NCBI RefSeq assembly: GCF_018616375.1
Contig: NZ_JAEQBB010000005.1
Coordinates: forward strand, 172,628 to 236,627
Reading direction: 5' to 3'
Origin: Exiguobacterium sp. J17977
GTDB taxonomy: Bacteria; Bacillota; Bacilli; Exiguobacteriales; Exiguobacteriaceae
Length of the DNA: 64,000 nt
Part shown: piece after piece, positions 51,396 through 63,819 of the stretch
Numbering within the stretch: position 1 is the stretch's first letter
Layout: each line of letters starts with the position of its first letter
Notes under the pieces: model-generated
Database searches by the model: none
Seen by the model: only the letters and a program-made list of their open reading frames with translations
What the model was told of the DNA's origin: nothing
Translations under genes and position numbers: made by a program

Positions 51396-52256
51396 TTATT
51401 TACGTTTTTTCTTTTTTGTCTTTTTCTCTTCTTCTGCGAGCGCGGCACGTTCTGCTTCTTTCGCCGCGATTTTCGCTTCAGCTTGAACTTTCATCTTCTC
51501 ACGCATCGGCAGCATGATTGCCATCGTCACGATAATCGAGATGATGTAACCGACGACCCAGTACATCGACAGGGCGGCTGGAAGCGTGATTGACATGACG
51601 AAGATCATCACTGGGAAGATGTAGAGCATCATTTTCAATTGTGGGTTCTGTTCTTGGCCCGCCATTGAAATTTTTTGCTGTGCATACGTCAAAATCGCTG
51701 CCAAAATCGGCAAGATGAACGTTGGGTCCGGTGCCCCGAGGTCGAACCAGAGGAAACGTGCTTCAAAGATTTCAGGCGTCCGACGGATCGCATCGTAGAA
51801 CGCGAACAAAATCGGCATTTGAATCAAGATTGGCAAGCAGCCCGCGAGCGGGTTGATTTGGTACTCTTGATACATTTTCATCATTTCTTCTTGCAGTTTA
51901 CGTTGCGTCTCTTGGTCTTTCGAGCTGTACTTCTCACGCAGCTTGAGCATTTCCGGCTGCAACACTTGCATCGCACCCATACTCTTCGTCTGCTTGATCA
52001 TAAGCGGTAAAATCAAGAGGCGGACGATAATCGTCGCGACGATGATCGAGTAACCATACTGCCACGTCCCACCAATTAAGTAAGCCGCTTCTTTCAACAA
52101 CCATGCTAGTGGCCAAACAAAGTATTGCGACCAGAAGCCTTCCGTCTCAGCCGTAATCGGCTCTCCTTGGATCGTCGATGGGTCGACACAGCCAGCCATC
52201 AACATGATGACGCCGGTCATGACGGCCAACAATCCTAATTTTAGCTTTTTGCTCAT
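51396..52256 (-). CDS. yidC: Membrane protein insertase YidC (lipoprotein form)
   Basis: A 286-residue YidC1-type insertase. The signal peptide ends in a lipobox (LMAGC, Cys22), so it is a lipoprotein. The membrane core has five helices: TM1 at about 55-75, a cytoplasmic coiled hairpin (about 85-130) and then four helices (NPLAGCLPILIQMPILFAFYDAI; LSMYWVVGYIISIIVTMAI). The Lys-rich tail (KKTKKKKRK) can bind ribosomes. It inserts membrane proteins alone or with Sec. It lies after rnpA; the usual jag partner is not adjacent. Confidence 0.95.
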   Translation of the reverse strand: MSKKLKLGLLAVMTGVIMLMAGCVDPSTIQGEPITAETEGFWSQYFVWPLAWLLKEAAYLIGGTWQYGYSIIVATIIVRLLILPLMIKQTKSMGAMQVLQPEMLKLREKYSSKDQETQRKLQEEMMKMYQEYQINPLAGCLPILIQMPILFAFYDAIRRTPEIFEARFLWFDLGAPDPTFILPILAAILTYAQQKISMAGQEQNPQLKMMLYIFPVMIFVMSITLPAALSMYWVVGYIISIIVTMAIMLPMREKMKVQAEAKIAAKEAERAALAEEEKKTKKKKRK

Positions 52257-52358
52257 AGTTCCTCCTACGCTTTCTTTATCGATTCTTTTGTTTCATCACA
52301 CGTCTATCGGTCAATCCTAATTAGTTCGCGTTATATATGAAAGAACGAGCTCGGATTG

Positions 52359-52712
52359 TTATGATCGATCGACTTGTCTCTGCTTCCAAACTTTAGCCCG
52401 TTTGAATGCGTGTTTCAAGCTTTCCGTCACTTCATCTTGCGTAAGCGACGTCGCTGGTTTGCGCGCAATGATGACATAATTGTGCGGAGCCACGTTCGGT
52501 TCGAGCAAGCGAAGCGATTCACGCATCAATCGTTTCATCCGGTTCCGTTCCACGGCATTTCCCAGCTTTTTGCTGACCGAAAGTCCGACCCGGAAGTGCG
52601 CTTGATCCGCTTTCTGCGTGTAGACGACAAACTGACGATTGGCCACGGAGCGTCCTTCACGAAACACCGCTTGGAACTCTTCATTCTTTTGCAGGCGGTA
52701 TTCTTTTTTCAA
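52359..52712 (-). CDS. rnpA: Ribonuclease P protein component RnpA
   Basis: A 117-residue protein read from TTG (GGAG eight bases upstream), starting MKKEYRLQKNEEFQAVF. The RNA-binding signature RNRMKRLMRES and SVSKKLGNAVERNR are intact, as is IIARKPA. It is the protein subunit of RNase P, which trims tRNA 5' ends and may process the tRNA-like RNA at 22.5 kb. The longer ATG frame to 52748 has no ribosome site and an atypical N-terminus. Confidence 0.95.
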   Translation of the reverse strand: MKKEYRLQKNEEFQAVFREGRSVANRQFVVYTQKADQAHFRVGLSVSKKLGNAVERNRMKRLMRESLRLLEPNVAPHNYVIIARKPATSLTQDEVTESLKHAFKRAKVWKQRQVDRS

Positions 52713-52830
52713 AATTCTCACTCCATCCTTCGCTTCAAAAATCGTCAACTAACATCATACCATATCCCATTCATTTCAACGAGAGTCAATCAGCTTTTTC
52801 CGTCCGTTTGTGTGAGTTCTGTGACGATAT

Positions 52831-52868
52831 AAAAAAAGATTGCCCAAGGAGGATTCCTCGGGCAATCT
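52831..52868 (-). terminator. Terminator hairpin after rpmH
   Basis: AGATTGCCC and GGGCAATCT pair, with extra inner pairing (AAGGA/TTCCT), then T7 on the minus strand. It lies 12 bases after the rpmH stop. rnpA must then be expressed by read-through or its own promoter. Confidence 0.85.
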
Positions 52869-52879
52869 CATGATCTGTA

Positions 52880-53014
52880 TTAGACAGTCAAGGCTTTGCG
52901 GCCTTTACGACGGCGAGCTGCAAGAATGTTGCGGCCGTTTTTAGTCGCCATGCGTGCACGGAATCCGTGGACTTTCTTACGCTTACGGTTGTTAGGATTG
53001 AAAGTTGGTTTCAT
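52880..53014 (-). CDS. rpmH: 50S ribosomal protein L34
   Basis: A 44-residue L34: it starts [18 protein letters not shown] and continues [26 protein letters not shown], the universal sequence. AGGAGGTG lies upstream of the ATG. It is too short for length-filtered ORF calls. It is the first gene leftward of the origin, as in nearly all Firmicutes. Confidence 0.98.
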   Translation of the reverse strand: MKPTFNPNNRKRKKVHGFRARMATKNGRNILAARRRKGRKALTV

Positions 53015-53271
53015 TGTTAAAGCACCTCCTCAAGGTTAACGCTCTATTAGCAAGTTATAGTTTCATTTAAGGCAGTCTTTAAGATTATATAAACTGTTGT
53101 CTAGATTGTCAATGAGTTTTCGCCAGGTTTTCAATTAGGGTGAAATCCTTCGGACGGGGAGGGGATAATCGCCTCGTGATGGAATGATCTAGAAGAAACG
53201 GGAGCAACGAATCACATGGAGATTTAACAATCCGTCAGTGACTTTTTTACAAATAGCCATCTAAAGCCATT

Positions 53272-53704
53272 TTATCCACATATCCTAATAGTTATCCACA
53301 CTTATATGTGAATAACTCCTCTCCTTTCAACAATTTTACGATTCCGATTTTTAATTTTTCATTTTCTTCTCTTGAAAAAATATTCTCCACAATTCCTTCT
53401 TCCTCTTTTGTGTATAACTTTTCCGTCCCTACCTTACCTCACTTCTAATTATCCACAACATATCCACAGTTTATCCACACTATACACAGCATGTGGATAA
53501 CTACCTGTGGATTCTTTTTGCAGTCTGTGGATAAATATCAAAAACCGTTGCCACGTCTATTTTATTTTGATAAACTGAATGTGCACAAACTTGTGGATGA
53601 ACTTTTAGCAATTCCAAGATATACACAGACTGTGGATAACTGTTATCCCCAACATCAACACCATGTGGATAACGTTATCCACAGTTTTTGTTCTCTGGGG
53701 ATAA
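53272..53704. other. oriC segment 1: DnaA-box cluster upstream of dnaA
   Basis: Perfect TTATCCACA boxes lie at 53272, 53292, 53449, 53471 and 53675 on plus, and at 53492, 53526, 53631 and 53664 on minus (as TGTGGATAA). One-mismatch boxes lie at 53307, 53409, 53460, 53592, 53643 and 53696. The boxes change orientation in the middle. The rest of the 770-base rpmH-dnaA gap is AT-rich and non-coding. This is the incA/incB-type part of a bipartite origin, and also the dnaA autoregulatory region. Confidence 0.92.
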
Positions 53705-53785
53705 CCCTATTATCTACTATAGAATAGTGTATGTGTATATCGTGTGAATAAGTTTCGCCAACATGTGAGTAAAGGAGGTCTTTCA

Positions 53786-55159
53786 TTGAAGAATGCTCGC
53801 GAGATTTGGAGAAATGTTTTATCTCTGATTGAGGAAGAGGAACGAACACCAAAAGCCAGCTTTGATATGTGGTTGAAATCAACAGAAGGAATTTCGTTGA
53901 TGGGGACGACACTCGTCGTGTCTGCGCCAGCCAGTTTCATTGTGACTTGGCTTGAGCGTCAGTACTTGTCATTGTTACAAGATACGATTGAAGAAGTAAC
54001 GAACAACAAGCTTGAGATTCATTTTATCGAGGAATCACAAGCACACAAGTATGCACCTGCGGATGGATCGAAAGAGACGATTGCTGCCACAGAAATGAAA
54101 GAACAGCCACTTCCAGTACTGCCAAAAGAGGAAGGGAACCTCGGACAGCTGAATGACAAGTACATTTTTGAGACGTTTGTCATCGGGTCGGGGAACCGAT
54201 TTGCTCACGCTGCCTCACTCGCTGTCGCAGAAGCGCCGGCGCGCGCCTATAATCCGCTCTTCATTTATGGAGGAGTCGGGCTCGGCAAGACACATTTGAT
54301 GCATGCGATTGGTCATTACGTGAAAGGGCAGAAGCCTGGCGCACGAATCGCTTACGTATCATCTGAAAAGTTCACGAACGAGTTCATCAACTCGATTCGT
54401 GACAATAAGACCGAAGAATTCCGCAACCGCTATCGGAACATCGATGTCCTCTTAATCGATGACATTCAGTTCCTAGCCGGGAAAGAACAGACACAGGAAG
54501 AGTTTTTCCACACGTTCAATGCGCTTCATAACGATCAGAAACAGATTGTGATTTCGAGTGACCGACCGCCTAAAGAGATTCCGACGCTCGAAGATCGTCT
54601 TCGTTCGCGGTTCGAATGGGGTCTTATCACTGACATCACACCGCCTGACCTCGAAACGCGGATCGCCATCTTACGCAAGAAAGCGACGGCAGAAGGGCTT
54701 GATATCGCGAACGACGTCATGCTATATATCGCCAATCAAATCGATACGAACATTCGTGAACTCGAAGGGGCGTTGACGCGCGTCGTGGCCTACGCCAAGC
54801 TCGTCGGTCGTCCGATTGATCCGGATGTCGCTGCTGAAGCGTTGCACAACATCATGCCGGTCCAAGAAGCGAAGAAAATTGTCATTCGGGACATTCAAGA
54901 AATCGTGGGCCGTCACTTTAATATTGAAGTTGAGGAACTGAAAGCGAAGAAACGGACGAAGACGCTCGCATTCCCTCGTCAAATCGCGATGTACTTATCG
55001 CGTGAGATGACGGAAAGCTCGCTTCCTAAAATCGGGGAAGAGTTCGGTGGACGCGATCACACGACAGTGATTCACGCTCATGAGAAAATTAGTACGTTGC
55101 TCAAGCACGATCCGGAGATGCAAGAGACGATTCAGACGTTAAAGAAAGCATTGTCATAA
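53786..55159 (+). CDS. dnaA: Chromosomal replication initiator DnaA
   Basis: A 457-residue DnaA read from TTG, eight bases after AAAGGAGG. The ATG-like longer frame has no such site. Domain I is at about 1-85, a short linker follows, and the AAA+ domain lies at about 120-340 with [17 protein letters not shown] (Walker A) and [23 protein letters not shown] (Walker B). The C-terminal helix-turn-helix has [14 protein letters not shown], the DnaA signature that reads TTATCCACA. It opens oriC, which flanks this gene on both sides, and can repress its own promoter. Confidence 0.98.
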   Translation: MKNAREIWRNVLSLIEEEERTPKASFDMWLKSTEGISLMGTTLVVSAPASFIVTWLERQYLSLLQDTIEEVTNNKLEIHFIEESQAHKYAPADGSKETIAATEMKEQPLPVLPKEEGNLGQLNDKYIFETFVIGSGNRFAHAASLAVAEAPARAYNPLFIYGGVGLGKTHLMHAIGHYVKGQKPGARIAYVSSEKFTNEFINSIRDNKTEEFRNRYRNIDVLLIDDIQFLAGKEQTQEEFFHTFNALHNDQKQIVISSDRPPKEIPTLEDRLRSRFEWGLITDITPPDLETRIAILRKKATAEGLDIANDVMLYIANQIDTNIRELEGALTRVVAYAKLVGRPIDPDVAAEALHNIMPVQEAKKIVIRDIQEIVGRHFNIEVEELKAKKRTKTLAFPRQIAMYLSREMTESSLPKIGEEFGGRDHTTVIHAHEKISTLLKHDPEMQETIQTLKKALS

Positions 55160-55174
55160 ACACTTCGATTTCGT

Positions 55175-55356
55175 TGTGGATATCCTGTGGATAAACCCAC
55201 ATAGTTATCCACAAGTTATTCACAGGCAGAATGGCTCAATACCAGTGGTTAAAGTGACTTATCCCCAGTATCCACAGCCCTTATTACTATTATGACTTAA
55301 ATAATACTATTATTATTAACTATATGACTCAGTTCACTTAGGAGGAATTATCCACA
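55175..55356. other. oriC segment 2: DnaA boxes and unwinding region
   Basis: Between dnaA and dnaN: TGTGGATAT (55175), TGTGGATAA (55186), TTATCCACA (55205), TTATTCACA (55216), TTATCCCCA (55259), GTATCCACA (55268), and TTATCCACA (55348) which ends on the A of the dnaN ATG. After the 55268 box comes an AT-rich run (55282-55325) of repeated TA-rich triplets, the likely DNA-unwinding element with DnaA-trio character. This matches the incC/DUE part of the Bacillus origin. Confidence 0.9.
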
Positions 55357-56495
55357 TGCATTTAACGATTCAGCGAGATGTATTTATGCAAGCCGTACAA
55401 GATGTATCAAAAGCTGTTGCTTCCCGAACGACGATTCCAATCCTCACAGGATTAAAGCTTGAAGCCCATGCCGATGGGTTGACGCTCACAGGTAGTGATA
55501 CGGAAATTTCAATCGAACGCTTAATCCCGATTGAAGAAGGCGGAATCGAACTCATTCAAATTCAACGAGCAGGTAGCGTCGTGCTTAATGCACGTTTCCT
55601 CGGTGAAATCGTTAAAAAGTTGCCGACGAATGAAGTGACACTTGAAGTGTCTCCGAACTTCATGACACGAATCGAATCGGGACAAGCCGAGTTCCATTTG
55701 AACGGACTCGATCCAGATGAATACCCGCGCCTGCCTGAACTATCAAGCGAGCGTCGTTTTTACTTACCGGCCGATCTCTTGAAGACGATTATCCGTCAAA
55801 CGAGCTTTGCTGTTTCGGCTCAAGAGACGCGTCCTGTTTTGACAGGGGTCAACTTCTCTGCCGAAAAAGGATTCTTGACGTGTGTGGCCACGGATAGCCA
55901 CCGTCTTGCACTTCGTCGGGCACGGTTTGAGACAGACAACGATTTGACGTTCCAAAATGTCGTCGTCCCGGGCCGCTCATTAAACGAACTCGCAAAATTG
56001 CTTGATCGGGAAGAGTTGCCAGTCGAAATCGTGTTGACGGACCAACAAATCTTGTTCCGCTTGAAAAACATCTCGTTCTTCTCGCGTCTCCTCGACGGGG
56101 CATACCCAGATACCTCACGCTTGATTCCGGAAGAATACCGGACAGCGGTCCGCATGAACGCGAAGGACTTCCTCCAGGCCATCGATCGTGCGTCATTGCT
56201 AGCACGCGCTGATCGCAATAACGTCATCAAGTTTGTCGCTGAAGAAGCGACGACGGTCGAAGTCTCATCTCATTCTCCAGAAGTCGGGAAAGTGTCAGAA
56301 CGCGTCAGCATCCTGTCGCTTGAAGGAGAAGAGTTAAAAATTTCATTCAACTCGAAATTCGTCATGGATGCGCTTCGTGCGCTTGATGCTTCAGAAATCG
56401 AAATCCAGTTCACGGGTTCGATGCGTCCGTTCATCTTGCGTCCGGTCGAGCAAGATAGCGTCCTACAGTTGATCTTGCCAGTCCGCACGTCTTAA
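55356..56495 (+). CDS. dnaN: DNA polymerase III beta clamp DnaN
   Basis: A 379-residue sliding clamp of three repeated domains (about 1-125, 126-250, 251-379). It starts MHLTIQRDVFMQAVQDVSKAV and ends PFILRPVEQDSVLQLILPVRTS. It tethers polymerase and many repair proteins to DNA. A DnaA box overlaps its start codon. A strong hairpin terminator follows, so yaaA-recF may have reduced read-through or their own promoter. Confidence 0.98.
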   Translation: MHLTIQRDVFMQAVQDVSKAVASRTTIPILTGLKLEAHADGLTLTGSDTEISIERLIPIEEGGIELIQIQRAGSVVLNARFLGEIVKKLPTNEVTLEVSPNFMTRIESGQAEFHLNGLDPDEYPRLPELSSERRFYLPADLLKTIIRQTSFAVSAQETRPVLTGVNFSAEKGFLTCVATDSHRLALRRARFETDNDLTFQNVVVPGRSLNELAKLLDREELPVEIVLTDQQILFRLKNISFFSRLLDGAYPDTSRLIPEEYRTAVRMNAKDFLQAIDRASLLARADRNNVIKFVAEEATTVEVSSHSPEVGKVSERVSILSLEGEELKISFNSKFVMDALRALDASEIEIQFTGSMRPFILRPVEQDSVLQLILPVRTS

Positions 56496-56513
56496 GTCAG
56501 ACTGAGCAGATTC

Positions 56514-56552
56514 GGGGATGATGAGGTGTTTCACCTTGTCATCCCCATTTTT
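56514..56552 (+). terminator. Terminator after dnaN
   Basis: GGGGATGA/TCATCCCC with inner GAGGTG/CACCT pairing, followed by ATTTTT, 18 bases after the dnaN stop. Confidence 0.8.
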
Positions 56553-56630
56553 GCCTTATTCGACGTTTTTCGATAAACTAATAAGTATGGCGATTTTTTG
56601 TACTAAGTATGAAAGAAAGGAAGTGACGAC

Positions 56631-56846
56631 ATGAAAAAAGTGTCGATTACAACCGAGTATGTAACGCTCGGACAATTTTTGAAGTTGGCTGATATCATTT
56701 CAAGTGGAGGCCAAGCGAAGTTCTTCTTAGAGGACATTCAAGTGAAAGTGAACGGTGAGATTGATCAACGTCGCGGACGCAAACTACGCGATGGGGACAC
56801 GATTGAGGTCGAAGGTTTCGGAGACTTCCAAATCGAGGGTAACTAA
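56631..56846 (+). CDS. yaaA: S4-domain RNA-binding protein YaaA
   Basis: A 71-residue S4-like protein. It has [47 protein letters not shown], the S4 fold that binds RNA. It is found between dnaN and recF throughout Bacilli; its link to ribosome assembly is suspected. AGGAAG precedes the ATG. Its stop is one base before the recF GTG. Confidence 0.95.
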   Translation: MKKVSITTEYVTLGQFLKLADIISSGGQAKFFLEDIQVKVNGEIDQRRGRKLRDGDTIEVEGFGDFQIEGN

Positions 56847-56847
56847 C

Positions 56848-57966
56848 GTGCATTTAAAGTCGATCCGATTGCAAAACTACCGCAACTACGAAACCCTCGA
56901 GTTAGATTTTTCAGAACAGACGAACGTTCTCATCGGTGAGAATGCCCAAGGGAAAACGAATCTGCTCGAATCGATTTACGTACTTGCGCTCGCAAAGTCA
57001 CATCGGACGACGCAAGACCGTGAACTGATTGGCTGGGAGGCGGATGCAGCGATGGTCGAGGGACGGATTCATAAACGGACCGGTGAGACGGTCCAGTCGC
57101 TCACGTTTTCACCGAAAGGGAAGAAAGCGAAATTGAACCATCTCGAACAACGCCGCCTCAGCGATTATGTCGGCGCTTTTAACGTCGTGCTGTTCGCACC
57201 CGAAGACCTTGCCATCGTCAAAGGTAGCCCGCAAGGACGACGACGATTTTTAGATATGGAAATCGGGCAAGTGAGTCCTGTCTATTTACATGAATTGAAT
57301 CAGTATTTGAAGACGCTGAAGCAACGGAACGCCTTGTTGAAGCAACTGTCAATCAAAGGCGGGGACGAGACACTGCTCGAGGTGCTTACCGATCAAATGA
57401 TTGAACTTGCCGTGAAAATCGTTTCGCGACGTCATCATTTTATCGATCAACTTGAAAAGTGGGCAGGCCCGATCCATTCTGGCATCACACGTGACTTGGA
57501 GACACTGACGATTCAATACGTATCGGATACATTCCAAAAAGAACGTTACCCAAAAGAGGCGATGTTTGAAACGTATCGTCAAAAGTTTGATAAAATAAGA
57601 GAGAACGAACGAAGACGAGGCGTGACGTTATTTGGTCCGCATCGAGATGACTTTGAATTGTATGTTAACAATCGCAACGTCCAAACGTTCGGTTCACAAG
57701 GCCAGCAACGTACAGCGGCTTTGTCTTTGAAGTTAGCGGAGATTGAACTGATCCACGAAGAGGTCGGAGAATATCCGTTACTTTTGTTAGATGACGTGTT
57801 ATCTGAATTAGACGACCATCGCCAAACCCATCTGCTCGACACGATGGGCCAAAAAGTCCAAACCATCATCACGACGACCAATATTGATGGGATCGCTCAC
57901 GAGACGATTCAACAAGCGAAGGTGTTTCACGTGAAACAAGGCGAAGTTGAAACGGAATCTGTGTAA
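56848..57966 (+). CDS. recF: DNA replication and repair protein RecF
   Basis: A 372-residue SMC-like ATPase read from GTG. It begins [21 protein letters not shown] and has Walker A in [15 protein letters not shown] (about 29-43), the signature [20 protein letters not shown], and Walker B in [11 protein letters not shown]. It loads RecA at gaps with RecO and RecR. The GTG start lies one base after the yaaA stop; the frame is open upstream but that part is a yaaA shadow. The end of the gene carries a perfect parS. Confidence 0.97.
   Translation: MHLKSIRLQNYRNYETLELDFSEQTNVLIGENAQGKTNLLESIYVLALAKSHRTTQDRELIGWEADAAMVEGRIHKRTGETVQSLTFSPKGKKAKLNHLEQRRLSDYVGAFNVVLFAPEDLAIVKGSPQGRRRFLDMEIGQVSPVYLHELNQYLKTLKQRNALLKQLSIKGGDETLLEVLTDQMIELAVKIVSRRHHFIDQLEKWAGPIHSGITRDLETLTIQYVSDTFQKERYPKEAMFETYRQKFDKIRENERRRGVTLFGPHRDDFELYVNNRNVQTFGSQGQQRTAALSLKLAEIELIHEEVGEYPLLLLDDVLSELDDHRQTHLLDTMGQKVQTIITTTNIDGIAHETIQQAKVFHVKQGEVETESV
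57923..57938. promoter_or_regulatory. parS site (perfect)
   Basis: TGTTTCACGTGAAACA is identical to the Bacillus parS consensus. It lies inside the last codons of recF, reading FHVKQ. Confidence 0.93.
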
Positions 57967-58011
57967 CGCAAGACCAATCCATAGGAACACCAATTCATGT
58001 ATAGTAGGTGA

Positions 58012-59949
<1,938 letters not shown>

Positions 59950-59971
59950 AAAGAAGGGTAGGCAATAACGA

Positions 59972-62542
59972 ATGGCAGAACAAGAAAATATCAAGGATAT
60001 AAATATTAGCCAAGAGATGCGCACCTCGTTCATGGACTATGCGATGAGCGTTATCGTGTCACGTGCCCTCCCAGACGTACGAGACGGTCTGAAACCGGTT
60101 CACCGTCGTATCCTATATGCGATGAACGAACTTGGAATTCGTGCTGACAAGCCCCATAAGAAATCGGCCCGTGTGGTCGGTGACGTTATCGGTAAGTATC
60201 ACCCGCACGGTGATTCTGCCGTTTACGAGACGATGGTTCGGATGGCGCAAGATTTCAGTTATCGTTATGAACTCGTCGACGGTCACGGAAACTTCGGATC
60301 GGTCGATGGAGACTCAGCGGCAGCGATGCGTTATACAGAAGCACGTATGTCGAAAATCGCGATGGAACTCGTCCGTGATATCGGTAAAAACACAATTGAT
60401 TATCAACCGAACTTTGACGGAGAAGAGAAAGAACCGGTCGTCATGCCAGCCCGATTCCCGAACTTCTTGGTCAACGGGACGAGCGGAATCGCGGTCGGGA
60501 TGGCCACGAACGTACCGCCGCATAACTTGAACGAAGTTATTGACGGGGTGCTTGCGTTGACGCATAACCCGGATATCACCATCTCCGAGTTGATGCAGCA
60601 CATCCCGGGGCCTGACTTCCCGACAGCCGGCGAAATTTTAGGTCGTAGCGGAATTCGCCGCGCCTATGAGACGGGTCGCGGATCAATCACGATGCGTGCC
60701 AAAGCTGAAATCGAAGTGTTGAAAAATGGTCGTGAGCGCATCCTCGTTCATGAAATCCCATATCAAGTGAACAAAGCGCGCCTCGTCGAAAAGATTGCTG
60801 ATTTGGTACGCGATAAGAAAATCGAAGGCATCACTGACCTTCGCGACGAGTCGGACCGTAACGGGATGCGCGTCGTCATCGAAGTACGCCGCGATGCGAA
60901 TGCAAGTGTCATCTTGAACAACTTATATAAACAAACGCCAATGCAAACAACGTTTGGCGTCAACATGCTCGCTCTCGTTGGGGGACGACCGAAGACGCTA
61001 AACTTGAAGCAAGCGATTTATTACTACATCGAGCACCAAAAAGAAGTCGTCCGCCGTCGGACGCAGTTCGATCTCGATAAGGCCGAGGCCCGTGCGCATA
61101 TCCTTGAAGGATTGCGCGTCGCCCTCGATCACTTGGACGAAGTCATCGCCATCATCCGCAGCACGCGGACCGGTGACGAGGCTCGTGAGAAATTGATTGC
61201 CCGTTTCGGATTGTCGATCGATCAGACGCAAGCTATTCTCGACATGCGTCTCCAACGTTTGACTGGACTCGAGCGTGAGAAAATCGAAGGCGAGTATCGT
61301 GAGATTCGCGCCTTGATTGAAGAGTTGCGCGCCATCTTAGGCGACGAAGAACTCTTGCTTCAAATCATTCGCAACGAGTTGACAGAAATCAAAGAGCGCT
61401 ATGGCGATGCACGTCGGACCGTCATCCGTACGGATATCATCGAGCTTGAAGATGAAGACTTGATTCCGGTTCGCGACATGATGATCACACTCACAAGCGA
61501 AGGATATATCAAATCAATCCCGAGCGACTCGTATCGCACGCAACGCCGAGGCGGACGAGGCAAGCAAGGGATGGGTACGAACGACGAGGACTTCGTGTTA
61601 CGTCTCTTGTCAGCTTCGACGCATGATACGATTCTATTCTTCACGAACTTCGGTCGCGTCTTCCGCTTAAAAGGGTATGAAATCCCAGAGATGAGCCGGA
61701 CTGCGAAAGGGATGCCGATTATCAACTTGCTACAAGTCGATAAAGGTGAAAAAGTCGAGACGATGATTCCGGTCGACTTCAATAGCTACTTGGCAGATAA
61801 GGCGATTGTCGAAGATGGAACTGAAGACTCGGAAGCAGAAGTGGCAGACGAGCAGTTGTCGCTCGTGTTCATCACGAAGCAAGGACTCGTCAAACGTTCT
61901 CCGCTCTCGGCTTACGCCCGCATCAATAAAAACGGACTTCGTGCCATCAGCTTGAATGATACGGACGAGTTGGTTACGGTCCGTCTTGCGAAGAGTGATG
62001 ACGAGATTTTGATCGTGACGCGCGAAGGGATGTCGATTCGCTTCCCGCTTGCGAGTGAAGTACGGTCGATGGGCCGTACCGCCCGAGGTGTCCGTGCGAT
62101 TCGTCTGAAGAAGGATGACGATCAAGTCGTTTCGATGGAAATCGTACGCCCGACGCAAGACGTATTGATTATCACGGAAAAAGGCTATGGCAAACGAACG
62201 CCGATGGAGCAATTCCGCACACAAGGTCGAGGTGGTTCTGGAATTATCGGAATCAAGACTGACCGCGGTACCGTCGTCGGTATGCGAGTCGTGGATGAGG
62301 ACGACGATATCATGCTCATGACCGAGCTCGGTGTCGCCATTCGAATCGATTCACAGACGATTTCGCAAATGGGTCGCAGTACGCGCGGTGTGAAAGTGAT
62401 GAACATCGAAGACGGCGATCGTTTGGCCACAATTGCCAAATTGAAAAAAGATGAGCTAGAAGAGGAATCAGCAGATGAGATGGAGAATGGATTTGATGGT
62501 GAAGCACCAGAAACCGACCTATCGTCTGAAGTGACCGAATAA
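59972..62542 (+). CDS. gyrA: DNA gyrase subunit A
   Basis: An 856-residue GyrA. The breakage-reunion domain has the active-site Tyr in AMRYTEARM (about 122). The quinolone-determining region, [18 protein letters not shown], has Ser and Glu at the two resistance positions, which is the wild-type Firmicutes state. The C-terminal half is a beta-pinwheel with the GyrA box [10 protein letters not shown] that wraps DNA. The acidic tail ([19 protein letters not shown]) is long. AAGGGTAGG precedes the ATG. Confidence 0.98.
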   Translation: MAEQENIKDINISQEMRTSFMDYAMSVIVSRALPDVRDGLKPVHRRILYAMNELGIRADKPHKKSARVVGDVIGKYHPHGDSAVYETMVRMAQDFSYRYELVDGHGNFGSVDGDSAAAMRYTEARMSKIAMELVRDIGKNTIDYQPNFDGEEKEPVVMPARFPNFLVNGTSGIAVGMATNVPPHNLNEVIDGVLALTHNPDITISELMQHIPGPDFPTAGEILGRSGIRRAYETGRGSITMRAKAEIEVLKNGRERILVHEIPYQVNKARLVEKIADLVRDKKIEGITDLRDESDRNGMRVVIEVRRDANASVILNNLYKQTPMQTTFGVNMLALVGGRPKTLNLKQAIYYYIEHQKEVVRRRTQFDLDKAEARAHILEGLRVALDHLDEVIAIIRSTRTGDEAREKLIARFGLSIDQTQAILDMRLQRLTGLEREKIEGEYREIRALIEELRAILGDEELLLQIIRNELTEIKERYGDARRTVIRTDIIELEDEDLIPVRDMMITLTSEGYIKSIPSDSYRTQRRGGRGKQGMGTNDEDFVLRLLSASTHDTILFFTNFGRVFRLKGYEIPEMSRTAKGMPIINLLQVDKGEKVETMIPVDFNSYLADKAIVEDGTEDSEAEVADEQLSLVFITKQGLVKRSPLSAYARINKNGLRAISLNDTDELVTVRLAKSDDEILIVTREGMSIRFPLASEVRSMGRTARGVRAIRLKKDDDQVVSMEIVRPTQDVLIITEKGYGKRTPMEQFRTQGRGGSGIIGIKTDRGTVVGMRVVDEDDDIMLMTELGVAIRIDSQTISQMGRSTRGVKVMNIEDGDRLATIAKLKKDELEEESADEMENGFDGEAPETDLSSEVTE

Positions 62543-62547
62543 GGCGA

Positions 62548-62583
62548 AACAGGTCGAGCGGAGCTTCCGTTCGACCTGTTTTC
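62548..62583 (+). terminator. Terminator of gyrBA
   Basis: AACAGGTCGA and TCGACCTGTT form a 10-bp stem, with inner CGGA/TCCG pairing and TTTC after it, five bases past the gyrA stop. Confidence 0.85.
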
Positions 62584-62604
62584 ATACGATTAGGAGGGAT
62601 GAGC

Positions 62605-63594
62605 ATGCGACTCGCTATTTCAAACGTTCACGTAGGTATGACGCTCTTAACATCCGTGTCTTCATTAGAGGCAGGGATTAGACTGACGAACGAACATTTA
62701 CGTTTGCTCCGCTTTTTGAAAGTTGAGGCGATTGAAGTTGCTCCGGTAGAACGCCGTCCCTTTACACATGAGGAAGAACGCGACTTATGCGAAAAGATTC
62801 TTCAGTATGAACGTCACTATAATCAATGGGAAGAACGGATATCACCAAACCCATATGAGGCTCTTGAATTTATTCATCAGTTATTTCGCCAAGACTATCC
62901 TCTATCAGCAATCGTCACGTTTTTCACGAACCAACCGTTACGGAAAAATCATGTGATTCATCATGCGATTTATCGAGCGCTCGTCGCAAAAACGTTATCG
63001 AAATATCGGGGGGACGAACATCGGCTTCAGTTTGACTATGGAATTGCGTCTTATTTTGCCGATGCCAGTTACGCTAAAATCCGCAAATGGTCACATATGC
63101 GCTATTTTACAAAAATGGAACGTGAGCTCTTGTATCAACATCCACTCGTATCGATGGCGATGTTACCTGAAGATCGGACATTGCGGCAGCGTGTCGGTAA
63201 ATTAGTGGCAGAACATCATGAGCGACTCGATGGATCGGGCTTCCCAAATCGTCTCGAAGAGCGAGCGCTTCATCCGGCCTCTCCTCTGTTTATTGTGGCA
63301 GATCGTTTTTGTCAGTTGACGGCACCGCGAACATTTCGAGCTGCACTCACTCCGGAAGAAGCTTACTTTTATATGTGGCAAAATGAAGCGTACGATGGAG
63401 AGGCGCTCACATTGTTAGCTACGTTACTCGGATTTTATGAAGTGGGGCGAACCGTTTTATTGAGTAGTGGGGTTCGTGGGAAGATTCATCACTATACACC
63501 GAGTGTCGAACAACCGATTGTCGTATCAGAACCGACGCAAGAAACGTATGATTTAACTCGTTTAGACGAAGTACGAATCATCGCATTTCAATAA
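62605..63594 (+). CDS. HD-GYP-like domain protein, likely inactive
   Basis: A 329-residue protein with a DUF3391-like N-terminus (AISNVHVGMTLLTSVSSLEAGIRLT) and an HD-GYP-like domain. The second part is well kept: ERELLYQHPLVSMAML, then HHERLDGSGFPNRL. The first metal motif, normally LHDIGK, reads YFADASYAKI, so the His of HD is gone, as are the Gly and its neighbour. It therefore probably does not hydrolyse c-di-GMP and may be a binding or scaffold protein. GGAGGG lies six bases before the ATG at 62605, chosen over 62599. It sits between gyrA and the rRNA operon, a usual place for this protein in related genera as far as I recall. Confidence 0.8.
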   Translation: MRLAISNVHVGMTLLTSVSSLEAGIRLTNEHLRLLRFLKVEAIEVAPVERRPFTHEEERDLCEKILQYERHYNQWEERISPNPYEALEFIHQLFRQDYPLSAIVTFFTNQPLRKNHVIHHAIYRALVAKTLSKYRGDEHRLQFDYGIASYFADASYAKIRKWSHMRYFTKMERELLYQHPLVSMAMLPEDRTLRQRVGKLVAEHHERLDGSGFPNRLEERALHPASPLFIVADRFCQLTAPRTFRAALTPEEAYFYMWQNEAYDGEALTLLATLLGFYEVGRTVLLSSGVRGKIHHYTPSVEQPIVVSEPTQETYDLTRLDEVRIIAFQ

Positions 63595-63599
63595 TCGAA

Positions 63600-63647
63600 A
63601 GTGTGTTCCTTCTATATAGTGCAGAGAAGGAGCACACTATTTTTTTA
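63600..63647 (+). terminator. Terminator upstream of the rRNA operon
   Basis: AGTGTG and CACACT with inner TCCTTCT/AGAAGGA form a long stem, then ATTTTTTTATT. It ends the HD-GYP-like gene and insulates the rRNA promoter. Confidence 0.88.
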
Positions 63648-63674
63648 TTCTTTTAAAATATTTTATTTTTATAG

Positions 63675-63703
63675 TTGACGAAAGAGAATGCAGGTGCTAT
63701 TAT
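63675..63703 (+). promoter_or_regulatory. rRNA operon promoter
   Basis: TTGACG and TATTAT are separated by 17 bases with an AT-rich UP-like stretch before the -35. The leader after it (to 63819) has the ACTTTGAAAACTGAAC antitermination-like motif and a GAAGC/GCTTC hairpin near the 16S start. Confidence 0.8.
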
Positions 63704-63819
63704 AAATGAGTCGCTAAGAGCGGCAGACGAACTTTGAAAACTGAACGATGAGGCAAAAAAAGTTTTACCATTTTTGAATGAAGCGCAAGCTTCGTCATTT
63801 TTAAAGAGCTATATCAAAT

